From Phyllobacterium sp. YR531 (GTDB lineage: Bacteria; Pseudomonadota; Alphaproteobacteria; Rhizobiales; Rhizobiaceae), in NCBI RefSeq assembly GCF_000282595.1, contig NZ_AKIZ01000035.1, forward strand, positions 1 through 64,000: a DNA stretch of 64,000 nucleotides, written 5' to 3'. The first letter of the stretch is position 1. Each line of letters starts with the position of its first letter. A model generated the notes under the pieces. It was given only the letters and a program-made list of their open reading frames with translations, did no database searches and had not been told where the DNA came from. The position numbers and the translations under genes were made by a program. Below are positions 39,393 to 49,249 of this stretch, piece by piece.

Positions 39393-39764
39393 ATGGAAAG
39401 CAATGCAGGTGGCGACGATTCGCAACGTCAGGCGAAACTCATCCCCCTCGTTCGAAACAATGACCTGCCTGTTACCTTTGACCGGCGCGAGCTCAACCAG
39501 ATTTTGCGGGTCTATGGTTTTATGGTTTCTGCCGGTGAATGGCGTGACTATGCGATCGACCATCTCTCTGACAGGGCGATCTTTTCTGTTTTCCGTCGCA
39601 CCAGCGAGGTGCCGATGTTCCGCATCGAGAAGAATCCCAAGCTGTCGCGCAAACAGGGCATTTACAGCGTGATCGCCGCAAGCGGACTCATACTTAAGCG
39701 CGGGCACGAGCTTGACCGCGTCCTGCGCGTATTCGACAAGACACTGAGTATCGTTCGAAGCTGA
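39393..39764 (+). CDS. DUF2794 domain protein
   Basis: 123-residue cytosolic protein conserved in Alphaproteobacteria and of unknown function. The family core is clear: PVTFDRRELNQILRVYGFMVSAGEWRDYAIDHL, then VFRRTSEVPMFRIEKNP and KLSRKQGIYSVIAASG. ATG 39393 follows an in-frame TTG; GG-rich sequence (AAGGCGG) upstream is the likely ribosome binding site. It abuts the convergent GNAT gene with no gap. Confidence 0.9.
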   Translation: MESNAGGDDSQRQAKLIPLVRNNDLPVTFDRRELNQILRVYGFMVSAGEWRDYAIDHLSDRAIFSVFRRTSEVPMFRIEKNPKLSRKQGIYSVIAASGLILKRGHELDRVLRVFDKTLSIVRS

Positions 39765-40310
39765 TTACTTAAGCGGCGCCCTGTCGGGTAGCGTTGCCGC
39801 CCCGCCGTTCATATCAAGCTGCATCAGAACCGTATCCAGCCAGCGGCCATGCTTGAAGCCGGAGGCTTCGATCTTGCCGCAATGGCGGAAGCCCGCCTTG
39901 GTATGAAGACGAACGGACGCAGATCCCTCATGACCATCGCCGATAACGGCTATGAACTGACGAAAACCCAGTGCAGTGCAATCGTCGATAAGCCGCTGGA
40001 TGAGGATTTTACCCAACCCCTTCCCCTTGGCTTCCGGAGCAATGTAGATCGAGTCTTCAACCATCCACCAATAGGCCGGACGTGCGCGGAAATAACTGGC
40101 ATAGGCATAGCCAATAACTTCGCCGTTTTGCTCAGCCACGACATAGGGGAAGCCATCCGACTTAAGCGAATGAAACCGGTTGGTCATTTCCGTAAGATCA
40201 GGCGGATCAATCTCATAGGTGGCGGTGCCATGCAAAACAGCATCGCGATAGATTTCGGTTATAGCGGGCAGATCGGCAGGCTGTGCGGAGCGGATATGAA
40301 TATCGGACAT
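39765..40310 (-). CDS. GNAT N-acetyltransferase, phosphinothricin acetyltransferase-like
   Basis: 181 residues. The opening IHIRSAQPADLPAITEIYRDAVLHGTATYEIDPP is typical of the Pat/Bar branch. The acetyl-CoA motif is VEDSIYIAPEAKGKGLGKILI, followed by the ENxxS-like segment and FRHCGKIEASGFKHGRWLDTVLMQ. It may acetylate methionine sulfone/sulfoximine-like compounds or other amines; the substrate is unproven. Confidence 0.88.
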   Translation of the reverse strand: MSDIHIRSAQPADLPAITEIYRDAVLHGTATYEIDPPDLTEMTNRFHSLKSDGFPYVVAEQNGEVIGYAYASYFRARPAYWWMVEDSIYIAPEAKGKGLGKILIQRLIDDCTALGFRQFIAVIGDGHEGSASVRLHTKAGFRHCGKIEASGFKHGRWLDTVLMQLDMNGGAATLPDRAPLK

Positions 40311-40419
40311 GGATTTCGCTTGAAGGTGGGTTTCTGACTACTTTTCATGCACCCGTTCGACATAGAATTAAAGGGCGCACCGAGAGATTGTCGATCAATA
40401 ATCCTTATACAGTGCATAA

Positions 40420-40446
40420 AAAAGGGCAGCTGAAAGCTGCCCTTTT
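40420..40446. terminator. Terminator after the Bax inhibitor-1 gene
   Basis: An 11-bp stem AAAAGGGCAGC (40420-40430) with GCTGCCCTTTT (40436-40446), loop TGAAA; it lies 21 bp beyond the minus-strand stop at 40468. Confidence 0.85.
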
Positions 40447-40467
40447 CATCATTTTTTCAGTGTAAAG

Positions 40468-41244
40468 CTATTCGCGGTTGCCCAGGAACTGCAACAGGAA
40501 CATGAACATGTTAATGAAGTCGAGGTATAGACGCAGAGCACCCATGATTGCCTTGCGGCCATAGGAGTCTGTATCGTCGCCTTCATAATACATTTCCTTG
40601 ATCTGCTGCGTGTCGTAGGCTGTCAGGCCTGCAAATACCAGCACACCAATTGCCGAGATGGCAAACTGCAATGCGCTCGATTGAAGGAATATATTGACCA
40701 CCGAAGCGAGCAGAATGCCGATCACGCCCATGAACAGGAACGAACCGAAACCGGAGAGGTCGCGCTTGGTCGTGTAGCCATAGAGCGAAAGTGCGCCAAA
40801 CGATGCGGCAGTGATGAAGAACGTCTGGACGATGCTTCCCGAGGTATAGACCAGGAAGATCGACGACAGCGATGCACCGACAAGAGCGGCATAGACCCAG
40901 AACGTGGTCTGGGCGGCAGCGACACTCATCGAGTTGATGCGGAAGCTCAGGAAGAACACTGCAGCCAGCGGCGCGAGCATTACGACCCACTTTAACGGCG
41001 AAACGTAGAACGTAACACCGAAGCTGGTCAGCATTTTACCGTTAGGCAATGTTGCAGCCGCAAGCGACGCGTCATTGGTTGTTGTCAGATATACGATTGC
41101 GAGGGCGGCAAGACCGGTCACTGCAAGACCGATCGCCATAAGATTGTAGACCTTCAGCATGTAGCTGCGCAGACCTTGATCGATCCCCGCGTCCACACGC
41201 ACTCCGGCCGAATTCTGGGCCTGGATGTTGCGATAGTCAGCCAT
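40468..41244 (-). CDS. Bax inhibitor-1/YccA family membrane protein
   Basis: 258-residue protein with seven hydrophobic helices. ATG 41244 is chosen (GAGGAAAA upstream); it gives MADYRNIQAQNSAGVRVDAGIDQGLRSYMLKVYNLM, a normal N-terminus for alphaproteobacterial members, whereas the open frame continues 43 codons upstream. The end has the conserved acidic segment (YDTQQIKEMYYEGDD and ALRLYLDFINMFMFLLQFLG). Related proteins act as pH-sensitive calcium leak channels; the bacterial role is not fixed. Confidence 0.92.
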   Translation of the reverse strand: MADYRNIQAQNSAGVRVDAGIDQGLRSYMLKVYNLMAIGLAVTGLAALAIVYLTTTNDASLAAATLPNGKMLTSFGVTFYVSPLKWVVMLAPLAAVFFLSFRINSMSVAAAQTTFWVYAALVGASLSSIFLVYTSGSIVQTFFITAASFGALSLYGYTTKRDLSGFGSFLFMGVIGILLASVVNIFLQSSALQFAISAIGVLVFAGLTAYDTQQIKEMYYEGDDTDSYGRKAIMGALRLYLDFINMFMFLLQFLGNRE

Positions 41245-41435
41245 GGTTTTCCTCATTGCTTCGTCCCGTCGGGTGTCGGGGACTATCCCCAGGCTCCGCT
41301 GGCGGGACCCCAGCATGCCTTGACAAGAATTATGGTGATTATCCCGCCCTATAACAAGTCCTGTTTTGCTCAAGATTATGTGCGAAATCGCAAATTGCCG
41401 CTCAGATTGCCGATAATTACATGCTTTTAATCATT

Positions 41436-44000
41436 TCAAAGAGCTCTGAGCACTGGCGCTGCCTTCTGTCCCAGAATCCGCCAGGTTCCTGCAAGGCCAA
41501 ATCCCACAGTCAAAATCAGCGCTACGGCAACCGTCATCACTGCAACCTCCGGCTGGAAAGAGGCAGGCAGTGTCATGACCCGGACGATCACATACCAGGC
41601 CGCCAGACCGCCAGCCAGCAATGCAAATATTGCAGTTGAAAGCCCTAGCAGCACATATTCGAGCGTGAAGGCCTTGATAAGCGTTCGCCGCGTTGCCCCC
41701 AGCGTTTTCAATACCACCGCATCATGAATGCGCGCTCTGTTCCCGGCGGCCAAAGCGCCACCCAAGACCAGAATTGAGGCGATTAATGCAACGGAAGCAG
41801 CTGCGCGGATCGCCACAGCCAACTGATCTACAAGTTCGTTCGCAATGGTGATCGCGTCTTTCACACGCACCGAAGTGACTGCCGGATATGCCGTGGTTAC
41901 TGCCCGCATGACGCCAGCTTCCTCAGCCGTCGTGGCAGTTGGGTCGGTCAAGGTTGCCAGCCACGCATGGGGCGCTCCGGCAAATGTATTGGGCGAAAAG
42001 ACCATGACAAAATTGATGGCGAGCGATTCCCATTGCACTTCACGGAAATTGGCGATCCGCGTCGTCATGTTCCGTCCAAGTACATTGACTGTCACAGTGT
42101 CGCCGATCTTGAGACCGAGATTACGACCCTCTTCGGCCGAGAATGATACCAGCGGCTCGCCAGTATAGTCGGCTGGCCACCAGCTCCCTTCCGTCAATGT
42201 TGAGTTCTCCGGAACATTTTTCGCATAGGTTATGCCCCTATCACCACGAAGCACCCAGGCACCCTCCGGCGGAATGGTCATCTTGGTAATATCCGTCCCA
42301 TTGAACGCAACGATACGGCCGCGCAGCATGGGAGCACTGACGATCTTTCCGTTGGGAGCGGATTTTTGCAGCAAATCCTTGAACTGATCGATCTGCCTGC
42401 TTTGAATATCGACAAAGAAAAAGTTGGGAGCTTTCTCGGGCAAATTGCCAGCCAGTTGCTGTCGGAGGCTACCGTCAATCAGAGCCAGTGAAACGAGCAA
42501 AGTCAGACCGAGCCCCAGCGACAGGACAACCGAAGGTGTAAGGGCACCGGGACGATGAATATTGCCGATTGCAAGTCGAAGTGCTGTCGATGACACGCGC
42601 GGAGCACGTCGGGCCAGCCATTGAACGAGGCTTGAAACTGCCCGCAAAATCACGAATGAAAACGCAACAGCACCAACAAACACAATCGCGATACGTCGGT
42701 CATAGGCAAAATAGACGGCTAGCAGGCACAGCGCCCCCATCAGCATGATTGCTATTCCGATATAGACCGGTTTCGGCCAGCCTCGCTGGTCAAACCCTTG
42801 TTCCCGGAACAAGGCAGTGGCAGGCACGTCGCGAGCACGCCCCAAGGGAAGTATGGCGAAGGCCAATGTGGTCAGAAGGCCAAACAGGGCAGACCAAAGC
42901 AGCGCGCCAGGATAGAAGCCGCCTGCTCCAGCAATCGGAAGTATATTTTGCAGAGCATATGCCGCCAGATAGGGTATCGCTGCAGCTGCAACAAGACCGA
43001 TGACGATGCCAACGACGGCAAGGATAATGATCTGGAAAAGATAGACCGCAATAACGAACCAGCCGGGTGCTCCGAGTGATTTGAAAGTGGCAATAACACC
43101 GCGCTTGCCATCGAGGTAGGAGCGAACGGCATTGGCAACACCCACGCCACCAACCACGAGTGCCGTCAGTCCGACCAGAGTCAGAAACTGCGAGAAACGT
43201 TCAATATTGGAACTGAGCGAGGGCGCCGCATTTGTGCGGCTGCGTATTGTCCAGCCAGCTTGCGGAAACTTTTCCTGCGCCTCGTCGCGGATGGCCGTAA
43301 TGGCCAGCTCGCTTGCGCCGGCTGGCAGCGAAATTTTGTAATTGTGATCGACCAGACTGCCAGGCTGCACGAGACCGGCAGCATCAAGACCCGCCGTCGA
43401 AACCATGAAGCGCGGTGCAAAGCCAAAACCGTCAGACAAGGCATCGGGCTCATTGACTATAACAGATCGCACCTCGAAACTGGCAGAGCCAAGGAGAATG
43501 CGATCTCCAAGTTTCAAATGCAGTCGCTCAAGAAATATTTCCGCAACGGCAGCTCCATAAGCGCCATCTTTCTCCGCAAAAAGCGCCTGATGGTCCAATG
43601 ATGGCGCGGTCTCAAGCGTTCCGTTCAAAGGATAAGCATCATCGACGGCCTTCACTTCGACCAGCGACTGATCAGATCCATCCGGAAGACGGGCCATGGA
43701 GCGCATGTTTGCGCTTACCGCCACCTTTCCCTTGCTGTCGAGAAAGGTGCGCTCATCAGCTGTAACTTCACGCTGGTTAAGCTGGAAACGGACATCACCA
43801 CCCAGAATGCTCTGGCCTTGCGTCGAGATACCGGACGTTACGGAGTTGGCGACCGAATTGACACCGCCGATAGCAGTAACGCCGAGCGCGATACAGGCGA
43901 GAAAGATGTAAAAGCCGGATAGACCGCCACGCATTTCACGTAAAGCGAAACGCAAAGCCAGTTTCAAGGTTGGACCGGATCCCAGTGACAGACTGCTCAT
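41436..44000 (-). CDS. ABC transporter permease, YbbP-like (two FtsX domains)
   Basis: 854-residue membrane protein: a TM near 20-45, a long periplasmic part, three helices at about 270-400 (first FtsX domain), further helices, a second periplasmic part, and three C-terminal helices (AIRAAASVALIASILVLGGAL and after). This is the MacB/YbbP type, which couples ATP use to extraction or export of envelope lipids or peptides rather than transport through a pore. Its start overlaps the ATPase gene stop by 4 bp. Confidence 0.9.
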   Translation of the reverse strand: MSSLSLGSGPTLKLALRFALREMRGGLSGFYIFLACIALGVTAIGGVNSVANSVTSGISTQGQSILGGDVRFQLNQREVTADERTFLDSKGKVAVSANMRSMARLPDGSDQSLVEVKAVDDAYPLNGTLETAPSLDHQALFAEKDGAYGAAVAEIFLERLHLKLGDRILLGSASFEVRSVIVNEPDALSDGFGFAPRFMVSTAGLDAAGLVQPGSLVDHNYKISLPAGASELAITAIRDEAQEKFPQAGWTIRSRTNAAPSLSSNIERFSQFLTLVGLTALVVGGVGVANAVRSYLDGKRGVIATFKSLGAPGWFVIAVYLFQIIILAVVGIVIGLVAAAAIPYLAAYALQNILPIAGAGGFYPGALLWSALFGLLTTLAFAILPLGRARDVPATALFREQGFDQRGWPKPVYIGIAIMLMGALCLLAVYFAYDRRIAIVFVGAVAFSFVILRAVSSLVQWLARRAPRVSSTALRLAIGNIHRPGALTPSVVLSLGLGLTLLVSLALIDGSLRQQLAGNLPEKAPNFFFVDIQSRQIDQFKDLLQKSAPNGKIVSAPMLRGRIVAFNGTDITKMTIPPEGAWVLRGDRGITYAKNVPENSTLTEGSWWPADYTGEPLVSFSAEEGRNLGLKIGDTVTVNVLGRNMTTRIANFREVQWESLAINFVMVFSPNTFAGAPHAWLATLTDPTATTAEEAGVMRAVTTAYPAVTSVRVKDAITIANELVDQLAVAIRAAASVALIASILVLGGALAAGNRARIHDAVVLKTLGATRRTLIKAFTLEYVLLGLSTAIFALLAGGLAAWYVIVRVMTLPASFQPEVAVMTVAVALILTVGFGLAGTWRILGQKAAPVLRAL

Positions 44001-44701
44001 GCGGTTTTCGCCAGTACAGATGCGCCTTCATCAGCTTCTATCAGGCCGGATCGGACACGGATTTCCCGATCGCAACGTGCAGCAAGGCTTGTGTCGTGGG
44101 TTACGAGAACAAGCGTAAGCCCCAATTCCCGTTGTTTCTCGAAGAGAAGATCCGCAATTTGCCGCCCTGTAGCTGTATCAAGATTGCCGGTTGGTTCATC
44201 AGCAATGAGGATTTTGGGAGATGGAGCAAGCGCTCTGGCAATCGCCACGCGCTGTTGCTCACCGCCAGAAAGTTCGCCTGGATAGTGAGTAACACGCTCT
44301 GCCAATCCAACGGCTGCAAGCATGCGTTCTGCAATGGCGAAAGCGTTGGGGTTTCCGGCCAATTCCAGCGGAACGGCAACATTTTCGAGCGCCGTCATGT
44401 TTGGGATAAGATGGAATGATTGAAAAACAATACCGATGTTCTGACCGCGAAACGCAGCTGTTGCATCTTCGCTCAGTGTTTCAAGTTTTGTGCCGGAGAT
44501 TTGCACCGAACCTGAATCAACATGCTCGAGTCCGGCCAGAACCATCAAAAGGGTAGATTTTCCTGAACCTGAAGGCCCGACAATGCCAACGGATTGACCC
44601 GTATCAATATCCAGGGAAATACCCTTGAGGACATGCACGGCAGAAGCGCCTGTGCCCAGTGTCAACTCAATGTGATCGAGCTTGATAACGGATTTCGTCA
44701 C
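43997..44701 (-). CDS. ABC transporter ATP-binding protein, YbbA-like
   Basis: 234-residue ATPase of the LolD/MacB/YbbA class. I start it at GTG 44701 because AAAGGAAG lies 7 nt upstream, giving TKSVIKLDHIELTLG. Walker A GPSGSGKST, signature LSGGEQQRVAIARAL, Walker B ILIADEPTGNLD. It is coupled to the large permease gene. The divergent TesA-like esterase next door reproduces the tesA/ybbA/ybbP arrangement of E. coli. Confidence 0.92.
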   Translation of the reverse strand: MTKSVIKLDHIELTLGTGASAVHVLKGISLDIDTGQSVGIVGPSGSGKSTLLMVLAGLEHVDSGSVQISGTKLETLSEDATAAFRGQNIGIVFQSFHLIPNMTALENVAVPLELAGNPNAFAIAERMLAAVGLAERVTHYPGELSGGEQQRVAIARALAPSPKILIADEPTGNLDTATGRQIADLLFEKQRELGLTLVLVTHDTSLAARCDREIRVRSGLIEADEGASVLAKTA

Positions 44702-44770
44702 GAAAAGGCTTCCTTTGCGATATGGTCGACACAACATGCAGTGCAACTGGTCTGATATGGGTGCCCCGAA

Positions 44771-45448
44771 ATGATATTCAAACCGTTGATAAGAATTGTT
44801 GTTTTTCTAGGACTTGTTGCCTTGCCTGTTTCGGCTTTGGCCAATCAAAATACCGTGTCCGGACAGCCCCTGGCGGTCGTGGGCTTTGGCGATAGTCTTA
44901 TGTCAGGCTTCGAACTGCCTGTTCAGGATTCCTTTCCGGCCCAGCTGGAGAAAGCTCTCAAAGACAAGGGCATCAACGTCACGATTGCCAATGCAGGCGT
45001 GGCCGGCGAGACAACAACCGATGCTGTGAGCAGGCTTGACTGGTCCGTGCCGGAAGGTACCGGGTTAGTCATTCTTGAATTTGGCGCAAATGATGCGTTG
45101 CGCGGGATATCGCCGGAAATAAGCGAGAAGAACCTCGCCGAAATCATAGAGAAACTGCAACAGCGTAAGGTTCAGGTCATACTTGCCGGAATGCTTGCAC
45201 CCCCGAATATGGGCGGTGATTACGAGGACAAATTCAACGCAATCTTCCCGCGACTGGCGCAGAAATACAATGTCCCGCTCTATCCGTTTTTCATGGAAGG
45301 TGTCGCGGCGCAGAAGTCATTGCAACTGGAAGATGGCATGCATCCCAACACACAGGGAGTTGCCAAAATGGTGGAAGGCTTTCTTCCAGTCATTGAAAAA
45401 ACCATCGCAAGCAAAAGCTCATCTGATAGCCCAAACGCTTCACAATAA
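44771..45448 (+). CDS. Secreted SGNH esterase / acyl-CoA thioesterase-like (TesA)
   Basis: 225 residues with a signal peptide (PLIRIVVFLGLVALPVSALA, cleaved near 24). SGNH blocks: VVGFGDSLMSGFELP with S42, the Gly block in VAGETTTDAV, Asn in LEFGANDALRG, and the Asp/His pair in LEDGMHPNTQG. It resembles E. coli TesA (lysophospholipase L1/thioesterase I) and acts in the periplasm. It is divergent from the YbbA/YbbP pair, with about 70 bp between the start codons. Confidence 0.92.
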   Translation: MIFKPLIRIVVFLGLVALPVSALANQNTVSGQPLAVVGFGDSLMSGFELPVQDSFPAQLEKALKDKGINVTIANAGVAGETTTDAVSRLDWSVPEGTGLVILEFGANDALRGISPEISEKNLAEIIEKLQQRKVQVILAGMLAPPNMGGDYEDKFNAIFPRLAQKYNVPLYPFFMEGVAAQKSLQLEDGMHPNTQGVAKMVEGFLPVIEKTIASKSSSDSPNASQ

Positions 45449-45583
45449 ACGGGATTTCAAGTTGGCTGTTGGAGTTCACCGTGTCCAATTTGTCGCGCGG
45501 CAGAAGAATATAAACTTATGGCTTGCCCGCAGACAGGTTCGATGATTCTCTAGGTGTGCAACTCGATTCGGGGAGGATGCCTT

Positions 45584-46180
45584 ATGCCGCGTCTCTTTAC
45601 TGCCCTCGAAATTCCGCGCGACGCCGCACTCTCGCTGTCGTTGTTGCGCGGCGGACTCCCCGGAGCCCGATGGATTGATGTCGAGAATTATCACATCACA
45701 TTGCGATTTATCGGGGATGTAGAAGGCCATGTCGCTGACGAGGTGGCCAATGCGCTGGACCGGATAAGACGTCCGGAATTCACGCTCTGGTTGTCGGGTG
45801 TCAACGCTTTCGGATCAAAGAAGCCGCATAGTGTTGTGGCTTCGGTTGCACCCTCGCCTGATATCCAAGCGTTGCAAGCCGAAATCGAACGCATCTGCCA
45901 AAGATTGGCGCTTGCACCTGATCCCCGTAAATTTACACCACACGTTTCTCTTGCCAGACTGCGTAATGTCCGAAACGAAGAGATCGCGCACTACCTTTCC
46001 TCAAGGGGTAATTTTTCCACAGCGCCCTTCTCTGTCGGGCGTTTCGTACTGATGTCATCGCGCGATTCTGTTGGCGGTGGTCCCTATATCGTTGAAGAAG
46101 CGTGGCCTCTGGAATCACGCCGATCTTCTTATCAGAACCTTGCGGAGAGGCCTTTCGAGGCTGCAAGGATCATCCGGTAG
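45584..46180 (+). CDS. thpR: RNA 2',3'-cyclic phosphodiesterase ThpR (LigT-like)
   Basis: 198-residue two-histidine phosphoesterase. ATG 45584 after GGGAGGA gives MPRLFTALEIP, the expected start. The two HxT/S motifs are H37-I-T39 (NYHITLRFIGD) and H120-V-S122 (FTPHVSLARL). Opens 2',3'-cyclic phosphates on RNA ends in vitro; its cellular role is unclear. The last 49 bp overlap the convergent LMW-PTP gene. Confidence 0.92.
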   Translation: MPRLFTALEIPRDAALSLSLLRGGLPGARWIDVENYHITLRFIGDVEGHVADEVANALDRIRRPEFTLWLSGVNAFGSKKPHSVVASVAPSPDIQALQAEIERICQRLALAPDPRKFTPHVSLARLRNVRNEEIAHYLSSRGNFSTAPFSVGRFVLMSSRDSVGGGPYIVEEAWPLESRRSSYQNLAERPFEAARIIR

Positions 46181-46602
46181 ATCGCTTCGAAATCTGCATC
46201 GGTACCGTAGTAGGGATCAGGAATTTGCTTGGCGTTGCCGAGCGCAATTTCATAAAACAGACCGGTTATCGCCGTAGCGTTGCCTGGGCGGCGTCTCTCA
46301 ATTGCAGTGATATTCATCTGGTCCATACCGACAATCAGGTCGAAACGGGTAAAATCACCGGCAACAAGCTGCCTGCAATGTTGATCGGAAATATCGACAC
46401 CATGCCGCCCAGCGACCTTGATCGATCTTGAATCGGGCTTTTCTCCGGTATGATATCCATTGGTTCCAGCAGAATCGACGAGAACCCCGTCGGCCTTGCC
46501 GTCGCCCTCCAGCACCGATCTGAATACTCCCTCCGCCATTGGTGAGCGGCAAATATTGCCGAGGCAAACAAACAGAACAGAGCTAAATGGCGAAGTTTTC
46601 AT
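46132..46602 (-). CDS. Low-molecular-weight protein-tyrosine phosphatase
   Basis: 156 residues from ATG 46602. The CX5R phosphate loop is C13-LGNIC-R19-S, and the general acid lies in IPDPYYGTDADFEAIY. These are all the catalytic elements of the family. No BY-kinase or exopolysaccharide genes are adjacent, so the substrate is unknown. Its 3' end overlaps thpR on the other strand by 49 bp. Confidence 0.93.
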   Translation of the reverse strand: MKTSPFSSVLFVCLGNICRSPMAEGVFRSVLEGDGKADGVLVDSAGTNGYHTGEKPDSRSIKVAGRHGVDISDQHCRQLVAGDFTRFDLIVGMDQMNITAIERRRPGNATAITGLFYEIALGNAKQIPDPYYGTDADFEAIYRMILAASKGLSARF

Positions 46603-46734
46603 ATTTTTGCACCATGGAAAGAAGATCAGGCTACGAAAAGCCTTTACCAAAGAATTCACATCATTGTGAGCAAAACTCTTGTACCTCCCGATATCCCTTC
46701 CCATGTTCTTGCTGAACAAACTGAAGGAAAAGGA

Positions 46735-47121
46735 ATGGACGAGATCAAGATCGGTGAAATTCTGGAACCGGGTAGCGCGCATCAGCAGCGTTCCCGGGAG
46801 GAGCGCGTTCGTGCTTCATTCTGGAAAACCGTGCGTAAGGCAGCAGAGAACATCCCGTTTCTGGATGAACTGGTCGCTGGCTATTTTTGTGCGCTTGATC
46901 CTACCACGCCGACCAAAGTCCGCGGTATATTGCTGGCTTCGCTGGCTTACTTTGTTCTGCCGTTGGATTTCATTCCGGACTTCATCCTGGGGCTCGGCTT
47001 TACCGACGATGTTGCGGTAATGATGGCTGCGCTGAGCGCCATCCGCAACAACATTACGCCGGCACACAGGGCTGCTGCGCGGCAGGCGATCAAGGATCTC
47101 GATAAGGACGAGAAAGCCTGA
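46735..47121 (+). CDS. YkvA family (DUF1232) membrane protein
   Basis: 128 residues from ATG 46735, which has GAAGGAAAAGGA directly upstream; a GTG at 46666 would add 23 residues. The DUF1232 core is GILLASLAYFVLPLDFIPDFILGLGFTDDVAVM, with the PLDxIPD signature. One or two hydrophobic helices; function unknown. It is divergent from the LMW-PTP gene. Confidence 0.9.
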   Translation: MDEIKIGEILEPGSAHQQRSREERVRASFWKTVRKAAENIPFLDELVAGYFCALDPTTPTKVRGILLASLAYFVLPLDFIPDFILGLGFTDDVAVMMAALSAIRNNITPAHRAAARQAIKDLDKDEKA

Positions 47122-47379
47122 CCGAGATCACAAGACTGTGAAAATATGAAACGTCAAAGTCTCGCCGCTTTTATTTGGCTGGTGTTACCGCATCGGACTT
47201 GAATGAGGCTGTGACCTTTTTGGCTCTAAAAACTGCTTTTTTGACCTGTCTTCACCGTTTGGTAACCCAGATTAAGTCAAATTAAGACAAGCGAACTGGA
47301 CAATACGGCATCTGGATTACCTTCCGGGCCATTGCCGGTTCATGAGTTATGAAGTGTACAAATAAAACTGGTAGGTATC

Positions 47380-47883
47380 ATGTTTGGAAAATCAATCGTA
47401 GCGACCTCTGTGCTCATGCTTGGGCTGGCGGGAACAGCTCTTGCCCAGACCCCGAGTCAGATTAGCCAGTTCAACGCGTGGGGTGCTTATAGCTACCAGC
47501 AGGGTAAGGGCAAAGTCTGCTACGTCCTGTCTGTGCCGGTCGATAAGCAGCCAGCGAAGATCGACCATGGCGACAATTTCTTCATGGTAAGCCAGAAACC
47601 CGGCCAGAATGTCAGTTTCGAACCGCAATTCAAGGCTGGCTATGATCTGCAGGAAAATTCAAAAGTCCTCGTCAAGATTGATGACCGCACATTCTCCATG
47701 TTCACCAATGGCAGCCATGGCTGGATGGAAAACGCAGCAGAAGAGCCGCAGCTCGTTGCCGCCTTGCGGGCAGGACATAATATGTCGATCAACGCTGTTT
47801 CCAAGCGTGGAACCAAGACAAGCTATGCCTATTCGCTGAAAGGCGTTTCGGCAGCTCTAAAGGCGATTTCCACTTGCAAATAG
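47380..47883 (+). CDS. IalB-like secreted protein (invasion associated locus B family)
   Basis: 167-residue exported protein with a clean signal peptide (MFGKSIVATSVLMLGLAGTALA, cleavage before QTPSQ). The mature part has the family pattern FNAWGAYSYQQGKGKVCYVLSVP and ends ALKAISTCK; the two cysteines probably form a disulfide. IalB is linked to erythrocyte invasion in Bartonella, but the family is widespread in non-invasive Rhizobiales, so no virulence role follows. A terminator is downstream. Confidence 0.87.
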   Translation: MFGKSIVATSVLMLGLAGTALAQTPSQISQFNAWGAYSYQQGKGKVCYVLSVPVDKQPAKIDHGDNFFMVSQKPGQNVSFEPQFKAGYDLQENSKVLVKIDDRTFSMFTNGSHGWMENAAEEPQLVAALRAGHNMSINAVSKRGTKTSYAYSLKGVSAALKAISTCK

Positions 47884-47908
47884 TCTTAATAGCTCCATTT
47901 CTTGCGAA

Positions 47909-47934
47909 GGGCCCGGCACATGCCGGGCCTTTTT
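47909..47934 (+). terminator. Terminator after the IalB-like gene
   Basis: GGCCCGGCA (in 47909-47918) pairs with TGCCGGGCC (47921-47929), followed by TTTTT. A minimal loop forms after end pairs open. Confidence 0.8.
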
Positions 47935-48005
47935 GCTTGTAGAGGTGACGTGGCCGCTGGAACGTGATATGAGCCGCGCTTCCGTTACAAACGTTAGAAA
48001 AACCC

Positions 48006-49244
48006 ATGTCCGTTTCGCTTGACCTGACACATCCTGTTGCCCGGGATAAATCCCGTGATGCCGTTCGCGCTCCGATGGCTGAAAAGCCTTCGCTGATCGG
48101 TCTGACGCGTCCGGAACTGGCAGAGGCCCTCATTGCCGTTGGTGTGCCTGAACGGCAAGCCAAAATGCGTGTGGCACAGGTCTGGCACTGGCTTTATGTA
48201 CGTGGTGTTTCGAACTTCGACGACATGCAGAATATTTCGCGCGATATGCGTGAATTGCTGGGCCGCAACTTCAACATCGCCCGCCCGGAAATCGTTGAAG
48301 AACAGATTTCAAATGATGGTACGCGGAAATGGCTTTTCCGTTTTCCGGCCCGTGGTGCAGGCCGCCCCGTAGAAATCGAAACAGTTTACATTCCTGAAGA
48401 GGGACGTGGCACACTTTGCATTTCCAGTCAGGTCGGTTGCACCCTCACCTGCTCATTCTGCCACACGGGTACACAGAAGCTCGTGCGCAATCTGACAGCC
48501 GAAGAAATTCTATCGCAGCTTCTGGTTGCACGCGATCGTCTGGGTGACTTTCCCGATCGCAATACGCCGGATGGCACCATCGTCCCGGCAGAGGGCCGTA
48601 AAGTGTCCAACATCGTCATGATGGGCATGGGCGAGCCGCTCTACAATTTCGAGAACGTCAAAAAGGCACTGCTCATTGCTGCTGACGATGCAGGGCTTTC
48701 ACTATCGCGGCGCCGCATTACTCTATCGACATCGGGCGTCGTGCCGGAGATTTATCGTGCGGGCGAAGAGATCGGCGTCATGCTGGCTATCTCCCTGCAT
48801 GCGGTAACAGATGACCTGCGCGACATGCTGGTGCCGATCAACAAGAAGTATCCGTTGCAGGAGTTGCTTGCAGCTTGCCGTGCCTATCCAAGCTTGTCCA
48901 ACTCCAAGCGCATTACTTTTGAGTACGTCATGCTCAAAGGCGTCAACGACTCGTTGGACGATGCCAAGGAACTGGTCAGGATGCTTAAAGGCATCCCAGC
49001 CAAGATCAATCTGATCCCTTTCAATCCGTGGCCAGGTGTAAATTATCAATGCTCTGACTGGGAGCAGATTGAAAAATTCGCCGATTATGTCAACGCAGCA
49101 GGCTATGCATCGCCCATCCGTACACCGCGCGGTCGCGATATTCTGGCTGCTTGCGGCCAGCTCAAATCAGAGTCGGAACGTATGAAAAAGACTGAGCGTC
49201 TGGCATTTGAAGCAGCCATGATCGCCGGTCACGGCGAAGACTGA
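48006..49244 (+). CDS. rlmN: Dual-specificity RNA methyltransferase RlmN
   Basis: Radical SAM enzyme that makes 2-methyladenosine at 23S rRNA A2503 and tRNA A37. 412 residues. Cluster cysteines C145, C149 and C152 ([12 protein letters not shown]); the [13 protein letters not shown] motif and the late catalytic cysteine in the ILAACGQL region are present. The N-terminal extension of about 30 residues is normal in Rhizobiales. Confidence 0.96.
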   Translation: MSVSLDLTHPVARDKSRDAVRAPMAEKPSLIGLTRPELAEALIAVGVPERQAKMRVAQVWHWLYVRGVSNFDDMQNISRDMRELLGRNFNIARPEIVEEQISNDGTRKWLFRFPARGAGRPVEIETVYIPEEGRGTLCISSQVGCTLTCSFCHTGTQKLVRNLTAEEILSQLLVARDRLGDFPDRNTPDGTIVPAEGRKVSNIVMMGMGEPLYNFENVKKALLIAADDAGLSLSRRRITLSTSGVVPEIYRAGEEIGVMLAISLHAVTDDLRDMLVPINKKYPLQELLAACRAYPSLSNSKRITFEYVMLKGVNDSLDDAKELVRMLKGIPAKINLIPFNPWPGVNYQCSDWEQIEKFADYVNAAGYASPIRTPRGRDILAACGQLKSESERMKKTERLAFEAAMIAGHGED

Positions 49245-49249
49245 CGCGT

